37,120 nucleotides of DNA, from assembly GCF_001667585.1 (NCBI RefSeq), contig NZ_LZJZ01000029.1, positions 1-37,120 on the forward strand. Reading direction: 5' to 3'. The notes beneath the pieces are model-generated. The model did not search any database, was not told the origin of the DNA, and saw only the letters and a list, made by a program, of their open reading frames with translations. How positions within the stretch are numbered: position 1 is the stretch's first letter; each line of letters starts with the position of its first letter. The stretch is from Mycobacterium sp. E2733. Its GTDB lineage: Bacteria; Actinomycetota; Actinomycetes; Mycobacteriales; Mycobacteriaceae. Both the position numbers and the translations under genes were made by a program. Shown here in pieces: positions 22,598 through 29,881 of the stretch.

Positions 22598-22670
22598 GCC
22601 GTCCTATGAAATGGGCCCAGAGGTTGACAGGCCCCTGACAGGCAAGGCCAGACTTCGGCGTGAAAGGCCG

Positions 22671-22676
22671 TACGCT
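22671..22676 (+). promoter_or_regulatory. -10 element TACGCT of the PAC2-family gene
   Basis: TACGCT ends 6 nt before the GTG at 22683 with no ribosome-binding site in between, so a leaderless transcript is likely. The geometry is the same as at 1306 and, in reverse, at 22597. The two promoters here diverge, with about 75 bp between their -10 boxes. Confidence 0.5.
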
Positions 22677-22682
22677 GATTCT

Positions 22683-23573
22683 GTGACCCCGCCCCAGGGC
22701 CCCCCCAATAGAGAAGCCGCACTGCCCGAACTGCACAACACCATCGTCGTGGCGGCGTTCGAGGGCTGGAACGACGCCGGCGACGCGGCCAGCGACGCGC
22801 TCGATCACCTAGAGGCCATCTGGGAAGCCGACCCGATCCTGGAGATCGACGACGAGGCGTATTACGACTACCAGGTGAATCGCCCGGTCATCCGGCAGGT
22901 CGACGGGGTCACCAGGGAGCTGGTGTGGCCTGCGATGCGGATCTCGCACTGTCGCCCGCCGGGCAGCGACCGCGACGTCGTGTTGATGCACGGGGTGGAA
23001 CCCAACATGCGCTGGCGCACCTTCTGCGCCGAACTGGTCGCCATCGCCGACAAGCTCAACGTGGACACCGTGGTGATCCTGGGCGCCCTGCTGGCCGACA
23101 CGCCGCACACCCGGCCGGTGCCGGTCTCGGGCGCGGCCTACTCCCCCGAGTCGGCGAAACGCTTCGGGCTCGAGGAGAGCCGCTACGAGGGCCCGACCGG
23201 CATAGCCGGGGTGTTCCAGGACGCCTGCGTCGCCGCCGGGATCCCCGCCGTGACGTTCTGGGCGGCGGTGCCGCACTACGTGTCGCAACCGCCGAACCCG
23301 AAGGCGACGGTGGCGCTGCTGCGCCGCGTCGAGGACGTGCTCGACATCGAGGTCCCGCTCGCCGACCTACCGACCGAGGCCGAGGAGTGGGAGCAGGCCA
23401 TCACCGAGATGGCCGACGAGGACGAGGACCTGGCCGAATACGTGCTGTCGCTGGAACAACGCGGCGACGCCGAGGTCGACATGAACGAGGCCCTGGGCAA
23501 GATCGACGGCGACGCGCTGGCCGCGGAATTCGAGCGGTATCTGCGCCGCCGCCGCCCCGGGTTCGGGCGCTAA
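22683..23573 (+). CDS. PAC2 family protein (Rv2125-like)
   Basis: A 296-residue protein of the PAC2 (proteasome assembly chaperone-like) family, matching Rv2125 in place and type. The opening LPELHNTIVVAAFEGWNDAGDAASDAL is the family signature; DTVVILGALLADTPHTRPV and the conserved ATVALLRRVEDVLDIEVPL follow. The C-terminal 70 residues are acidic and helical. PAC2 proteins are found near proteasome-related genes in actinobacteria, but no activity is established. GTG 22683 is chosen by its leaderless -10. A start at 22611 would run through the promoter. It is tail-to-tail with the SDR gene, with a 4-bp overlap. Confidence 0.9.
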   Translation: MTPPQGPPNREAALPELHNTIVVAAFEGWNDAGDAASDALDHLEAIWEADPILEIDDEAYYDYQVNRPVIRQVDGVTRELVWPAMRISHCRPPGSDRDVVLMHGVEPNMRWRTFCAELVAIADKLNVDTVVILGALLADTPHTRPVPVSGAAYSPESAKRFGLEESRYEGPTGIAGVFQDACVAAGIPAVTFWAAVPHYVSQPPNPKATVALLRRVEDVLDIEVPLADLPTEAEEWEQAITEMADEDEDLAEYVLSLEQRGDAEVDMNEALGKIDGDALAAEFERYLRRRRPGFGR

Positions 23574-24451
23574 CCCCTCTTGCCCAAGCCCTGGTTGTAG
23601 GCGCTGGTGGAGCGGCCGAGAGCGGCGACCTGGGCATCCAGCTGGGGCAGCAGCTCCGCAGTTGGTTTGTGCAGGGGCGCTTCCCCGACCCGGGTGGACA
23701 GCACCGGCTTGATCCAGCGGAACAGGGCGACCCAGCTTGGGCAGTACACGCGGTGCCGGCGGCGCTCGATGCCCTTGACGAAGGCGTCAGCGCATTTGTC
23801 GACGGTGGTCGTTTTGTTCAGCGGCCAGGGGAAGCTGGCGAGCAGCCTGCCGAAGGCGGGCAGGTCGGCCTCGGTGTCGCGGACCAGGGCGGTGTCGATC
23901 CAGGACATGTGCGACGAACCGACGGCGACCCCTTGGTGGGCCACCTCCAGCCGCAGCGCGTTGGCGAGGATCTCGACGCCGGCCTTGGACGCGTTGTAGG
24001 GAACCAGGCCCGGGCACGCGGCGTATGCGGCCAGCGACGAGACGATCAACACGTAGCCCCGGCGCTCGATCACTGTCGGCAGCGTGGCCCGCACGGTGTT
24101 GAAGACGCCGAGCACGTTGATGTCGAGCACCCGCTTGAACGCCTCGGGGTCCACCTGTAGCACCGACCCGTAGCTCGCGATGCCCGCGTTGGCCACCACG
24201 ACGTCGATGCCGCCAAAGCGTTCGACGGCCCGGGCGGCGACGGCCTGCATGGCCGGCAGGTCCCGCACGTCGGCGACCGCGGTCAGCACGTGGTCCTCGC
24301 CGAGCTGGGCGGCCAGCGCGTTGAGCTCCGCGTCGTTGAGATCGGTGAGCACGAGCTTGGCACCCTTGTTGCGCAGCCGGCGGGCGACCTCGGCGCCGAT
24401 TCCCCGGGCACCGCCGGTGATGAAAACAACTTTGTCCTGCAGCGATGTCAT
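23570..24451 (-). CDS. short-chain dehydrogenase/reductase (Rv2129c-like)
   Basis: A 293-residue classical SDR oxidoreductase. Cofactor-binding TGGARGIG is at 12-19, an acidic Asp37 after the second strand (LVLTDLND) points to NAD rather than NADP preference, NAG is at 88-90, catalytic Ser139 is in VSSLAAYA, and Tyr152/Lys156 are in the YNASK motif. A C-terminal extension of about 60 residues is present. Length and position fit Rv2129c as I recall it. The ATG at 24451 starts the conserved TSLQDKVVFITGG; longer in-frame starts lack support. Substrate unknown. It marks the edge of the conserved backbone: beyond it the NRPS cluster begins. Confidence 0.92.
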   Translation of the reverse strand: MTSLQDKVVFITGGARGIGAEVARRLRNKGAKLVLTDLNDAELNALAAQLGEDHVLTAVADVRDLPAMQAVAARAVERFGGIDVVVANAGIASYGSVLQVDPEAFKRVLDINVLGVFNTVRATLPTVIERRGYVLIVSSLAAYAACPGLVPYNASKAGVEILANALRLEVAHQGVAVGSSHMSWIDTALVRDTEADLPAFGRLLASFPWPLNKTTTVDKCADAFVKGIERRRHRVYCPSWVALFRWIKPVLSTRVGEAPLHKPTAELLPQLDAQVAALGRSTSAYNQGLGKRG

Positions 24452-24871
24452 GGCCGCCAAGGTACCGCGACAGCGCTCGTCGACATAGAGCACACAGTCC
24501 TCGACCGTGCCCGAGACACTGTTGGGCGGACACCATCCGCAGACCACGAGCGCCGCGGTGGGCCCAAATTAGACGACTTGTCCGAATGTGCTGGGCAACC
24601 GCGACGGCCACCGCCGGTGTCAATTCCTGGCCACTCAGCGATCACTACCCGATCTGGGCGTTCGCACTACTCTACTTGGGGCGTACCTTCCCCCTGAGCA
24701 ACAGACGCGACCATAGGCTCCCGGCATGACTTCTAGCTGGGCCGCCGCGCGATGACAAGCGACAGCCCCACCCCACCGTCAGCGCCATTGGCAAGCCTTG
24801 CGGCGCCAAGCCGAACGGTTGCCGGTCGGTCAGGTAATTCTCGACTTCGCCGAGAAGCGGTCCCAATCCTG
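24452..24871. other. intergenic stretch between the SDR gene and mbtH; no gene seen
   Basis: About 420 bp before the mbtH promoter, between divergent genes. A 64-codon open frame on the minus strand (24672-24866) resembles nothing I know and has no ribosome-binding site. No repeat, tRNA or insertion-sequence end was seen. This is the likely junction between the Rv2129c backbone and the NRPS island. Confidence 0.5.
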
Positions 24872-24900
24872 TTGACTCCGAACATCAATTCGGCTCGATT
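24872..24900 (+). promoter_or_regulatory. candidate promoter of mbtH-P450
   Basis: TTGACT (24872-24877), a 17-nt spacer and TCGATT (24895-24900). The spacer holds the inverted repeat CCGAA-N6-TTCGG (24878-24893), a possible operator. AGGAG (24909-24913) serves the ATG at 24919. The -35 is good, the -10 poor. Confidence 0.4.
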
Positions 24901-24918
24901 AAACGGTCAGGAGCACCA

Positions 24919-25131
24919 ATGAGCATCAACCCGTTCGACGACGACAATGGCAACTTCTTCGTGTTGGTCAACGACGAAGAGCAACACAGTCTTTGGCCAG
25001 CATTCGCCGAGGTTCCCGACGGCTGGTGGGTAGTACACGGCGAAGCAGACCGCGCTGCGTGCCTGGAATACATCGAACGGAACTGGACCGATATCCGGCC
25101 GAAGAGTCTGGGCGTTTCGTTGGAGCGCTGA
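24919..25131 (+). CDS. MbtH-like NRPS accessory protein
   Basis: A 70-residue MbtH-family protein, which binds adenylation domains and is needed for solubility or activity of many of them. The signature is complete: [10 protein letters not shown] (18-27), PDGW (33-36), [14 protein letters not shown] (48-61) and KSL (62-64), including the conserved Trp26, Trp36 and Trp56. AGGAG lies 5 nt before the ATG. It is the first plus-strand gene of the cluster, transcribed opposite to the NRPS, and probably serves the NRPS adenylation domains at 29.4-37.1 kb. Any shared use by other NRPSs of the cell cannot be judged here. Confidence 0.95.
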   Translation: MSINPFDDDNGNFFVLVNDEEQHSLWPAFAEVPDGWWVVHGEADRAACLEYIERNWTDIRPKSLGVSLER

Positions 25132-25176
25132 GACCTGCCGAGGCGCGCGGTCGCTACACGCGCGAAAGGGGTTACG

Positions 25177-25332
25177 GTGAGCGCACTTCAAGCATTTCAG
25201 GTCCGTCACCGCCGGGCGGAAGATCCCTCGGTGGTGTCCGTCGGGTGCTCCGCAGACGGAAGCCTGCCATTCGCCGTTTTCCAGAACGCGCCCAAGCATC
25301 CGACGCGCGACCGAGGAGGCCAGGCATGCTGA
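25177..25332 (+). CDS. possible small protein, 51 residues, overlapping the P450 start
   Basis: A GTG-initiated frame with AAAGGGG ending 5 nt upstream. It closes with a TGA seven bases into the P450 gene (ATG at 25326), the kind of overlap that couples translation. The product is basic, has two cysteines and no motif I recognise. Third-position GC is about 70%, lower than in the sure genes. It may be a real small protein or a leader peptide, or simply chance. Confidence 0.3.
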   Translation: MSALQAFQVRHRRAEDPSVVSVGCSADGSLPFAVFQNAPKHPTRDRGGQAC

Positions 25333-26663
25333 GAACCCAGCACACGACACGCGATGCCGCACCGGATCAACTTGGACTCGGGCAGATGCTCAGGCTCGCA
25401 TGGACATTGCCTCGGCGCGGCGATGACGCCTTCGACGAGTTGTTCGACCGCCACGGGGACGTAGTCTGGCTGTCACCGCCACCGCCGATATCTCGGCTCG
25501 TCGGATCGAGAGTCGCTTTCGTTCGGGATCCGGCGTTGATCAAGCCGTTGTTCACCTCGCCCGCCGACGAAGTCAACGCGCCAGAGCCGCACCGCGTGAT
25601 GGATCCGTTCTGGGGAGACCGGTCGGTATTCATGCTCGACGGGCCGGACCACCGCCGGCTGCGGAAACTGATGCTGCCGCGGTTGCGCGGCGACGCACTG
25701 ACGCAGTGGCGTGAGTTCATCGTGGCCAGGACAGAGCAAGAGGTCCGCGGATGGACCGATCAGCAGTCGGTGGCAGTGCACCCGCGGCTGCTCGATGTGT
25801 CACTGGAGCTGATCTTGAAAGTCGTGGCGTCGGTGCCCGATTCGGCTCTGCCGCGATGGAAATCGGCCTGGCGGGACTTGCTGACGACGGTGGCGTCGGG
25901 GCAGAGCGCGATGCGCTCGGCGCTGCGTTCATTCGGCGCACTGCGGTGGTGGCCGCGGTATCAGCGGGAGCTGAACCGCTGCGATGAGCTTGTGTACGAC
26001 GAGATCGGCCGCCGCCGTCGGCGCCACCCGGAGCTCAGGCACGACGACGTGGTCGATTCGTTGCTGCACGCGCACGGGGAGCCGCTGTCAGACAGGGAGA
26101 TTCGCGACCAGGTAGTGGGAATCATGCTCGGCGGCTACGACCCCCCAGCGACATTGGCGAGCTGGGCGATCGAACGACTGGTGCGTAGTCCACACGCGCT
26201 CGCAGCGGCCACCACGGAAGTACGCGGCGGTGGCGGCCAGCTGACGTATCTCGACGCGGTGGTGCAGGAAAGCCTGCGCTTGCGACCGCCATTCATGTTA
26301 GTCGCGAGATTCATTCCCCGGCCGCTGAGCTTAGGAGGACGTTACTTTCCGGGCGGCACGACCGTCATGGCAGTCGTTCAGTCCGTGCACCGGCATCCGG
26401 ACCTCTACGACGACCCGAAAGCTTTTCGACCAGAACGATTTCTAGAGCAGCGCCCCGGCAGCTACCAGCTCATACCCTTCGGCGGCGGCGAACACCGCTG
26501 CCTAGGCGACCGGCTGGCCGTCTTCGAGGCCACTCACATGCTGGCGACAGTGCTGCGTTCGGTGAATCTAACCGCTGTCGATCCGCGCGATGAACCCATC
26601 CGCGTCGAAATGGGGCTTGTTCCCGGCAAGGGCGCCACCGTGCGGGCCACTCGGCCTGGTTGA
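25326..26663 (+). CDS. cytochrome P450 of the NRPS cluster
   Basis: A 445-residue soluble P450 monooxygenase. The heme-thiolate loop is FGGGEHRCLG (385-394) with Cys392, the K-helix pair is ESLR (315-318) and the FRPERF meander is at 367-372. The I-helix oxygen-activation site, normally A/G-G-x-D/E-T-T, reads GGYDPP (269-274): the acid is kept but both threonines are proline. Such changes occur in P450s with unusual chemistry. GAGGAGG stands 6 nt before the ATG at 25326. It is convergent with the formamidase gene, 48 bp away. Tailoring of an NRPS-bound amino acid, kynurenine or the product is likely from context, but the substrate is unknown. Confidence 0.92.
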   Translation: MLRTQHTTRDAAPDQLGLGQMLRLAWTLPRRGDDAFDELFDRHGDVVWLSPPPPISRLVGSRVAFVRDPALIKPLFTSPADEVNAPEPHRVMDPFWGDRSVFMLDGPDHRRLRKLMLPRLRGDALTQWREFIVARTEQEVRGWTDQQSVAVHPRLLDVSLELILKVVASVPDSALPRWKSAWRDLLTTVASGQSAMRSALRSFGALRWWPRYQRELNRCDELVYDEIGRRRRRHPELRHDDVVDSLLHAHGEPLSDREIRDQVVGIMLGGYDPPATLASWAIERLVRSPHALAAATTEVRGGGGQLTYLDAVVQESLRLRPPFMLVARFIPRPLSLGGRYFPGGTTVMAVVQSVHRHPDLYDDPKAFRPERFLEQRPGSYQLIPFGGGEHRCLGDRLAVFEATHMLATVLRSVNLTAVDPRDEPIRVEMGLVPGKGATVRATRPG

Positions 26664-26695
26664 GATCGTCACGACGCCCGCACTGCAGCCGCATT

Positions 26696-26707
26696 CCGGC
26701 GGGCCGG
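26696..26707. terminator. short GC hairpin between the convergent P450 and formamidase genes
   Basis: CCGGC-GG-GCCGG is a perfect 5-bp stem in the 48-bp gap between the two stop codons. There is no U tract; it is a weak candidate bidirectional terminator. Confidence 0.25.
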
Positions 26708-26711
26708 ACGT

Positions 26712-27584
26712 TCAGCGCGCCAACTCTCGGATCGCGATGCGGCACAACGCCCAGGCCTGAGACGTCGCGTCGATGAGTGTGTAGTGATCGGCGCCGGGGA
26801 GCGCCAGCAGACGAGACTCGTCGCCGGCAGATCGAGCCGCGGCGACGAAACGCTGCGACTGGCTGAGCGGCACGTCGTCGTCGGCCGTGCCGTGCACACA
26901 CACCGAGGGCACGCCCGTCGGAAGCAGGCCGCTGGGGCAAGCCATTTTGCGTGCGCGGGGATCGTTTGCCCAGGCGCCCAGAAAGTTTCGGACGGCTCCA
27001 GCACCCGTGTTCTCCCGCATGGCGAGCGTGAGGTTCAAAACTCCCGCCTGACTGAGGAAGCCGGCCAGCGGTACCACGGGAGAGCCTCCGGGAGCGTTGG
27101 GGGGCAGTGACCCTCGACCGGCCAGCCAGCCGGCCAGGTGCCCCCCCGCGGAGTGCCCGATCGCGATGACTCGCGACAGGTCGAGACGGCCTGTCGCCAG
27201 CGTCTGACCAGTCGTCGCGAGCAGGTCGACAGCGGCGGCGACGTCAAGACAGGTGGCCGGCCAACCGCCGCCTCCGCGGTCCGGGTCGTCGCCCACCCTG
27301 CGGTATTCGAGGTTCCAGGCAGCGAATCCGTGCTGCACGAGATCCTCAGCCAGATCGGAGGTCAGGTCGGCACCGTGCGCCGTTCGCCAGAACCCGCCGT
27401 GGATGACGACCGCGACCGGCCAGGGGCCCCTGCCGTCGGGAAGGCTGAGCACGCCGTGCTGGCTGGGATAGGTGCCGTAGCGCACTATCCAAGAGGAACC
27501 ACCATCGACACGCAGGAACGCATCGGCGCCCCGCGGGCCCACCTGGGCTCCGCACCAAAAGCGAGGGTAGGCAGCTCGTCCCAC
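26712..27584 (-). CDS. alpha/beta hydrolase, probable kynurenine formamidase
   Basis: A 290-residue alpha/beta hydrolase. HGGFW (62-66) is the oxyanion HGGxW motif typical of kynurenine formamidases, the nucleophile Ser145 is in GHSAGG, the acid is among Asp235-Asp237 in HGTADDDVP, and the base is His267 in PGADHYTLID. YGTYPSQ near residue 36 resembles the YG-PSQ entry of that family. The reaction would be N-formyl-L-kynurenine to L-kynurenine plus formate. The GTG at 27584 lies 17 nt after the stop of the tryptophan 2,3-dioxygenase frame, the enzyme that makes its substrate, which strengthens the call. A general esterase is the alternative. Other in-frame GTGs would shorten the N-terminus by up to 35 residues. 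Confidence 0.8.
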   Translation of the reverse strand: MGRAAYPRFWCGAQVGPRGADAFLRVDGGSSWIVRYGTYPSQHGVLSLPDGRGPWPVAVVIHGGFWRTAHGADLTSDLAEDLVQHGFAAWNLEYRRVGDDPDRGGGGWPATCLDVAAAVDLLATTGQTLATGRLDLSRVIAIGHSAGGHLAGWLAGRGSLPPNAPGGSPVVPLAGFLSQAGVLNLTLAMRENTGAGAVRNFLGAWANDPRARKMACPSGLLPTGVPSVCVHGTADDDVPLSQSQRFVAAARSAGDESRLLALPGADHYTLIDATSQAWALCRIAIRELAR

Positions 27585-27600
27585 GGAAGGCTTTGTTCGC

Positions 27601-28350
27601 CTAACAGGTCGACAGCCGATTCTGCGCCGGGCAGGAAGCCTCAAAAAGGCGATCGATCAGGAAGCCGACCCCGGTGGTGCCGCCGGTGCCCCGGCCGTCC
27701 CCGATGAAGCGGCTGACTGCGTCAAGGTGAGCCAGCCGCCACCGCGTCAGGCCGGCGATGAACACGTCGAGCTGCGCTCCCAGTTGGAGGCGCTGACGGC
27801 GGCTGCTCCTGTCGCCGGTGCGCCGGTCGGCGAGGATTTCCAGTAGCTCCGCAACCGGAGCGTGGCGAACGCCGTTCAACAAGGTTGCGAATTGGGCCGA
27901 CTGTCCGGCCGTGATTCCTTGCAAACCACCGCGGAATCGGTTGAAGTCATCCACCGACAGATGTTCCAGGGCGCTCTGCGTCGTAATGGTCAGCTCGAGC
28001 ACGGCGTTGGCGCGCTTCAAGCGATCGACCGCCTTGCCGAAGTCCGAGCGACGGGCGGACTCGAGCGCGACCTCGAGGTCGGCCAAGATCTGCGACACCC
28101 ACAGTTCAGAGGTTTGATGGATGATCAGAAAGTAGCTCTCGTCACCCCGAGCGGAACGGTCGGCGTCCCCGAACAACGGCTTCACGGCGCCGAGCAGTTC
28201 GTCGAGGTGCAGGTACTCCGCGTAACGGAACCCGGTGGCCTGGATCTTCCGTTCGGCCTCGATGTCGTCTGCCTCCCCTTGCAACTCGCTGAACGGGCAA
28301 CCGGTGGGAACTACTTCCACCGCTCCGTTGCTCAACTGCTGGCTCATCAT
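27601..28350 (-). CDS. kynA: tryptophan 2,3-dioxygenase, fused to the NRPS or made from an internal start
   Basis: Heme dioxygenase that opens tryptophan to N-formyl-L-kynurenine. Numbered from the second Met (28347), the 248-residue module has the distal His77 in [11 protein letters not shown], the carboxylate-binding Arg139 in [10 protein letters not shown], the axial heme His207 in [10 protein letters not shown] and the substrate-loop GTGGTTG with Thr221. All known catalytic residues are present. It continues in the same frame as the NRPS thioesterase with no stop between them. A purine-rich run (GGGGAGAGGGGG, 28353-28364) lies two bases before ATGATG at 28350-28345, so a free enzyme could also be made. 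The C-terminus is somewhat short for the family. The formamidase gene follows 17 nt later. Confidence 0.9.
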   Translation of the reverse strand: MMSQQLSNGAVEVVPTGCPFSELQGEADDIEAERKIQATGFRYAEYLHLDELLGAVKPLFGDADRSARGDESYFLIIHQTSELWVSQILADLEVALESARRSDFGKAVDRLKRANAVLELTITTQSALEHLSVDDFNRFRGGLQGITAGQSAQFATLLNGVRHAPVAELLEILADRRTGDRSSRRQRLQLGAQLDVFIAGLTRWRLAHLDAVSRFIGDGRGTGGTTGVGFLIDRLFEASCPAQNRLSTC

Positions 28351-29658
28351 GGCCCCCTCTCCCCAGTCCCGCTCGTCGGACCGGCCAAGATCGAAGGATT
28401 CGGAAACCTCAGCGGATCGAACCCCAACTAATGAATCTTTGATTTTTTCGCCGTACATACTGAGCGATTCGCTCGTAAGCATCTCTTGATGCGTGCAGTC
28501 GATCGAGTGCATGGTGATGTCGCCGGCAACGAATGGTCGCCAACTCTGCAGAAGCGACGGACCCTGACTGGTCTCACCCCGCGCGGCAGAAAACAGGACC
28601 ATATCACCGGTGAAAACGCCGGGCTCGTGGGTTCGAGCCAACTCGATGTCATTGTTGATGTTCTTTATGAACAAATCCAAAACCTGCTGGTATCGGGGGA
28701 ATTCCGCGGCGAATTCCTCGGCACCCCGTTCACGGATCAGCTCTTCTATTTGCTCGTAGGTAAACAGATCGGATCCTTCTGAACTGCCAATACGGTAGAA
28801 GCGCAAGGCATCTAGGTGCTTCGTCCAGTCATCGAGATCCTCGTTCGGCAAGGCGTCGGTGCTGGGCTGGGCATCGAGAACAATAAGGGAATCGATCACG
28901 CATCCGCGGCGGTGCAGCTCGACGGCGACGTCATGGGCAACGACGCCCCCGAAGGACCAGCCCAGAAGGTTGTAAGGTCCGGCGGGATGAACTCTTTGAA
29001 TCCTGTCGGCGTAGTTTTTCGCCATTTCGTGAATTGACCGGGGTTCAACCTCTCCACTCTCGAGGACTTGTTGAATTCCAATGATCGGGCAATCCACGTA
29101 ATTGCCGAGCGTTTGATACAGCCAACTCACCCCACCGCCAGGATGGATGCAGAACAGCGGCACACCGGTGCCCTTCCGCAGAGTTTGAACCGGAACCACT
29201 TCCTGCACGGAAACCGTGTCTTCGCAGTCGGGGAACCGGTCGAGATGGTCGGCGAGATCCGCGACGGTGGACGCGTCGAACAGGTAGCGCACCGGCACTT
29301 CTCGGCCCAACGCCACCTGCAGGCGCGCGCTCACCCGGGTCGCGATCATCGAATTCCCGCCGAGCGCGAAGAAGTCGTCATCGAGGCCGACCCGATCCAG
29401 GTTCAACACCTGGGCGAAGACTTCGGCGACGATCTTTTGCGTCTCGGTGTGCGGGGCCCGGAAGGGCGCAACGGCCACCACCGGCGCCGGCAGCGCCCGA
29501 CGATCGACCTTGCCCGACGAGGTCAACGGAAACTCCTCGAGCACCACAATCTCGGCCGGCACCATGTAATCGGGCAACCGCGCGCCGACCTGCTGGCGCA
29601 CCAGCGCGGGATCGAGCGACACCCCACTGACGTAGCCGATCAGGCGATCACCGGTGGG
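27601..29658 (-). CDS. NRPS C-terminal part: end of A, PCP, thioesterase, tryptophan 2,3-dioxygenase
   Basis: Continuation of the NRPS after a frame break. From 29658 it holds the end of the third adenylation domain (A10 SSGKVDRR, about 29520), a carrier domain ([10 protein letters not shown], Ser codon near 29352), a type I thioesterase with Ser (GWSFGG, near 28956), Asp (VLDAQP, near 28875) and His (CTHQEM, near 28491), a linker of about 35 residues, and then the complete dioxygenase. The open frame runs back to 29868, but upstream of 29658 it is a shadow of the other frame. The thioesterase releases or cyclises the peptide. A dioxygenase after the thioesterase is unusual. With the frameshift as sequenced, this part has no obvious start codon of its own before the carrier domain. 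Confidence 0.85.
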   Translation of the reverse strand, partial: PTGDRLIGYVSGVSLDPALVRQQVGARLPDYMVPAEIVVLEEFPLTSSGKVDRRALPAPVVAVAPFRAPHTETQKIVAEVFAQVLNLDRVGLDDDFFALGGNSMIATRVSARLQVALGREVPVRYLFDASTVADLADHLDRFPDCEDTVSVQEVVPVQTLRKGTGVPLFCIHPGGGVSWLYQTLGNYVDCPIIGIQQVLESGEVEPRSIHEMAKNYADRIQRVHPAGPYNLLGWSFGGVVAHDVAVELHRRGCVIDSLIVLDAQPSTDALPNEDLDDWTKHLDALRFYRIGSSEGSDLFTYEQIEELIRERGAEEFAAEFPRYQQVLDLFIKNINNDIELARTHEPGVFTGDMVLFSAARGETSQGPSLLQSWRPFVAGDITMHSIDCTHQEMLTSESLSMYGEKIKDSLVGVRSAEVSESFDLGRSDERDWGEGAMMSQQLSNGAVEVVPTGCPFSELQGEADDIEAERKIQATGFRYAEYLHLDELLGAVKPLFGDADRSARGDESYFLIIHQTSELWVSQILADLEVALESARRSDFGKAVDRLKRANAVLELTITTQSALEHLSVDDFNRFRGGLQGITAGQSAQFATLLNGVRHAPVAELLEILADRRTGDRSSRRQRLQLGAQLDVFIAGLTRWRLAHLDAVSRFIGDGRGTGGTTGVGFLIDRLFEASCPAQNRLSTC

Positions 29659-29881
29659 CGCGGTGGTGCACCGCGGCCGCCGCCTGAACGACCTGCGGGC
29701 ACGCCAGCAAGGTGTTCTCGATCTCACCCAGTTCGATGCGCTGCCCGCGCAACTTGATCTGGGCATCGCTGCGGCCCAAGTACTCCAGCACACCAGCAGA
29801 CGTCCAGCGCACCAGATCCCCGGTGCGATACATCCGCGCCCCCGCACCCCCAAACGGGTTGGCCACAAACCGTTCCGCGGT
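29441..29881. repeat. near-identical NRPS module block, copy 1 (third A-PCP)
   Basis: About 440 bp matching 35910-36349 with only a handful of differences, including the one-base insertion that breaks the frame. It covers the C-terminal end of the adenylation domain and the start of the carrier domain. It ends abruptly at about 29881, where the two copies diverge, as expected of gene conversion or a recent module duplication. Confidence 0.85.

Noticed and set aside
24672..24866. 64-codon minus-strand frame upstream of mbtH
   Set aside because: No ribosome-binding site, no recognisable motif and no coupling to a neighbour; likely chance.
29648..29668. Programmed ribosomal frameshift in the NRPS
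   Set aside because: There is no slippery heptamer or downstream structure suited to it, and the sister module has the same sequence without the extra base. Mutation or consensus error is simpler.
29659..29868. N-terminal 70 codons of the open frame that contains the thioesterase
   Set aside because: They are an out-of-frame reading of the adenylation domain; the same peptide appears as a shadow at 36109-36336 in the intact sister module, so it is not a real N-terminus.
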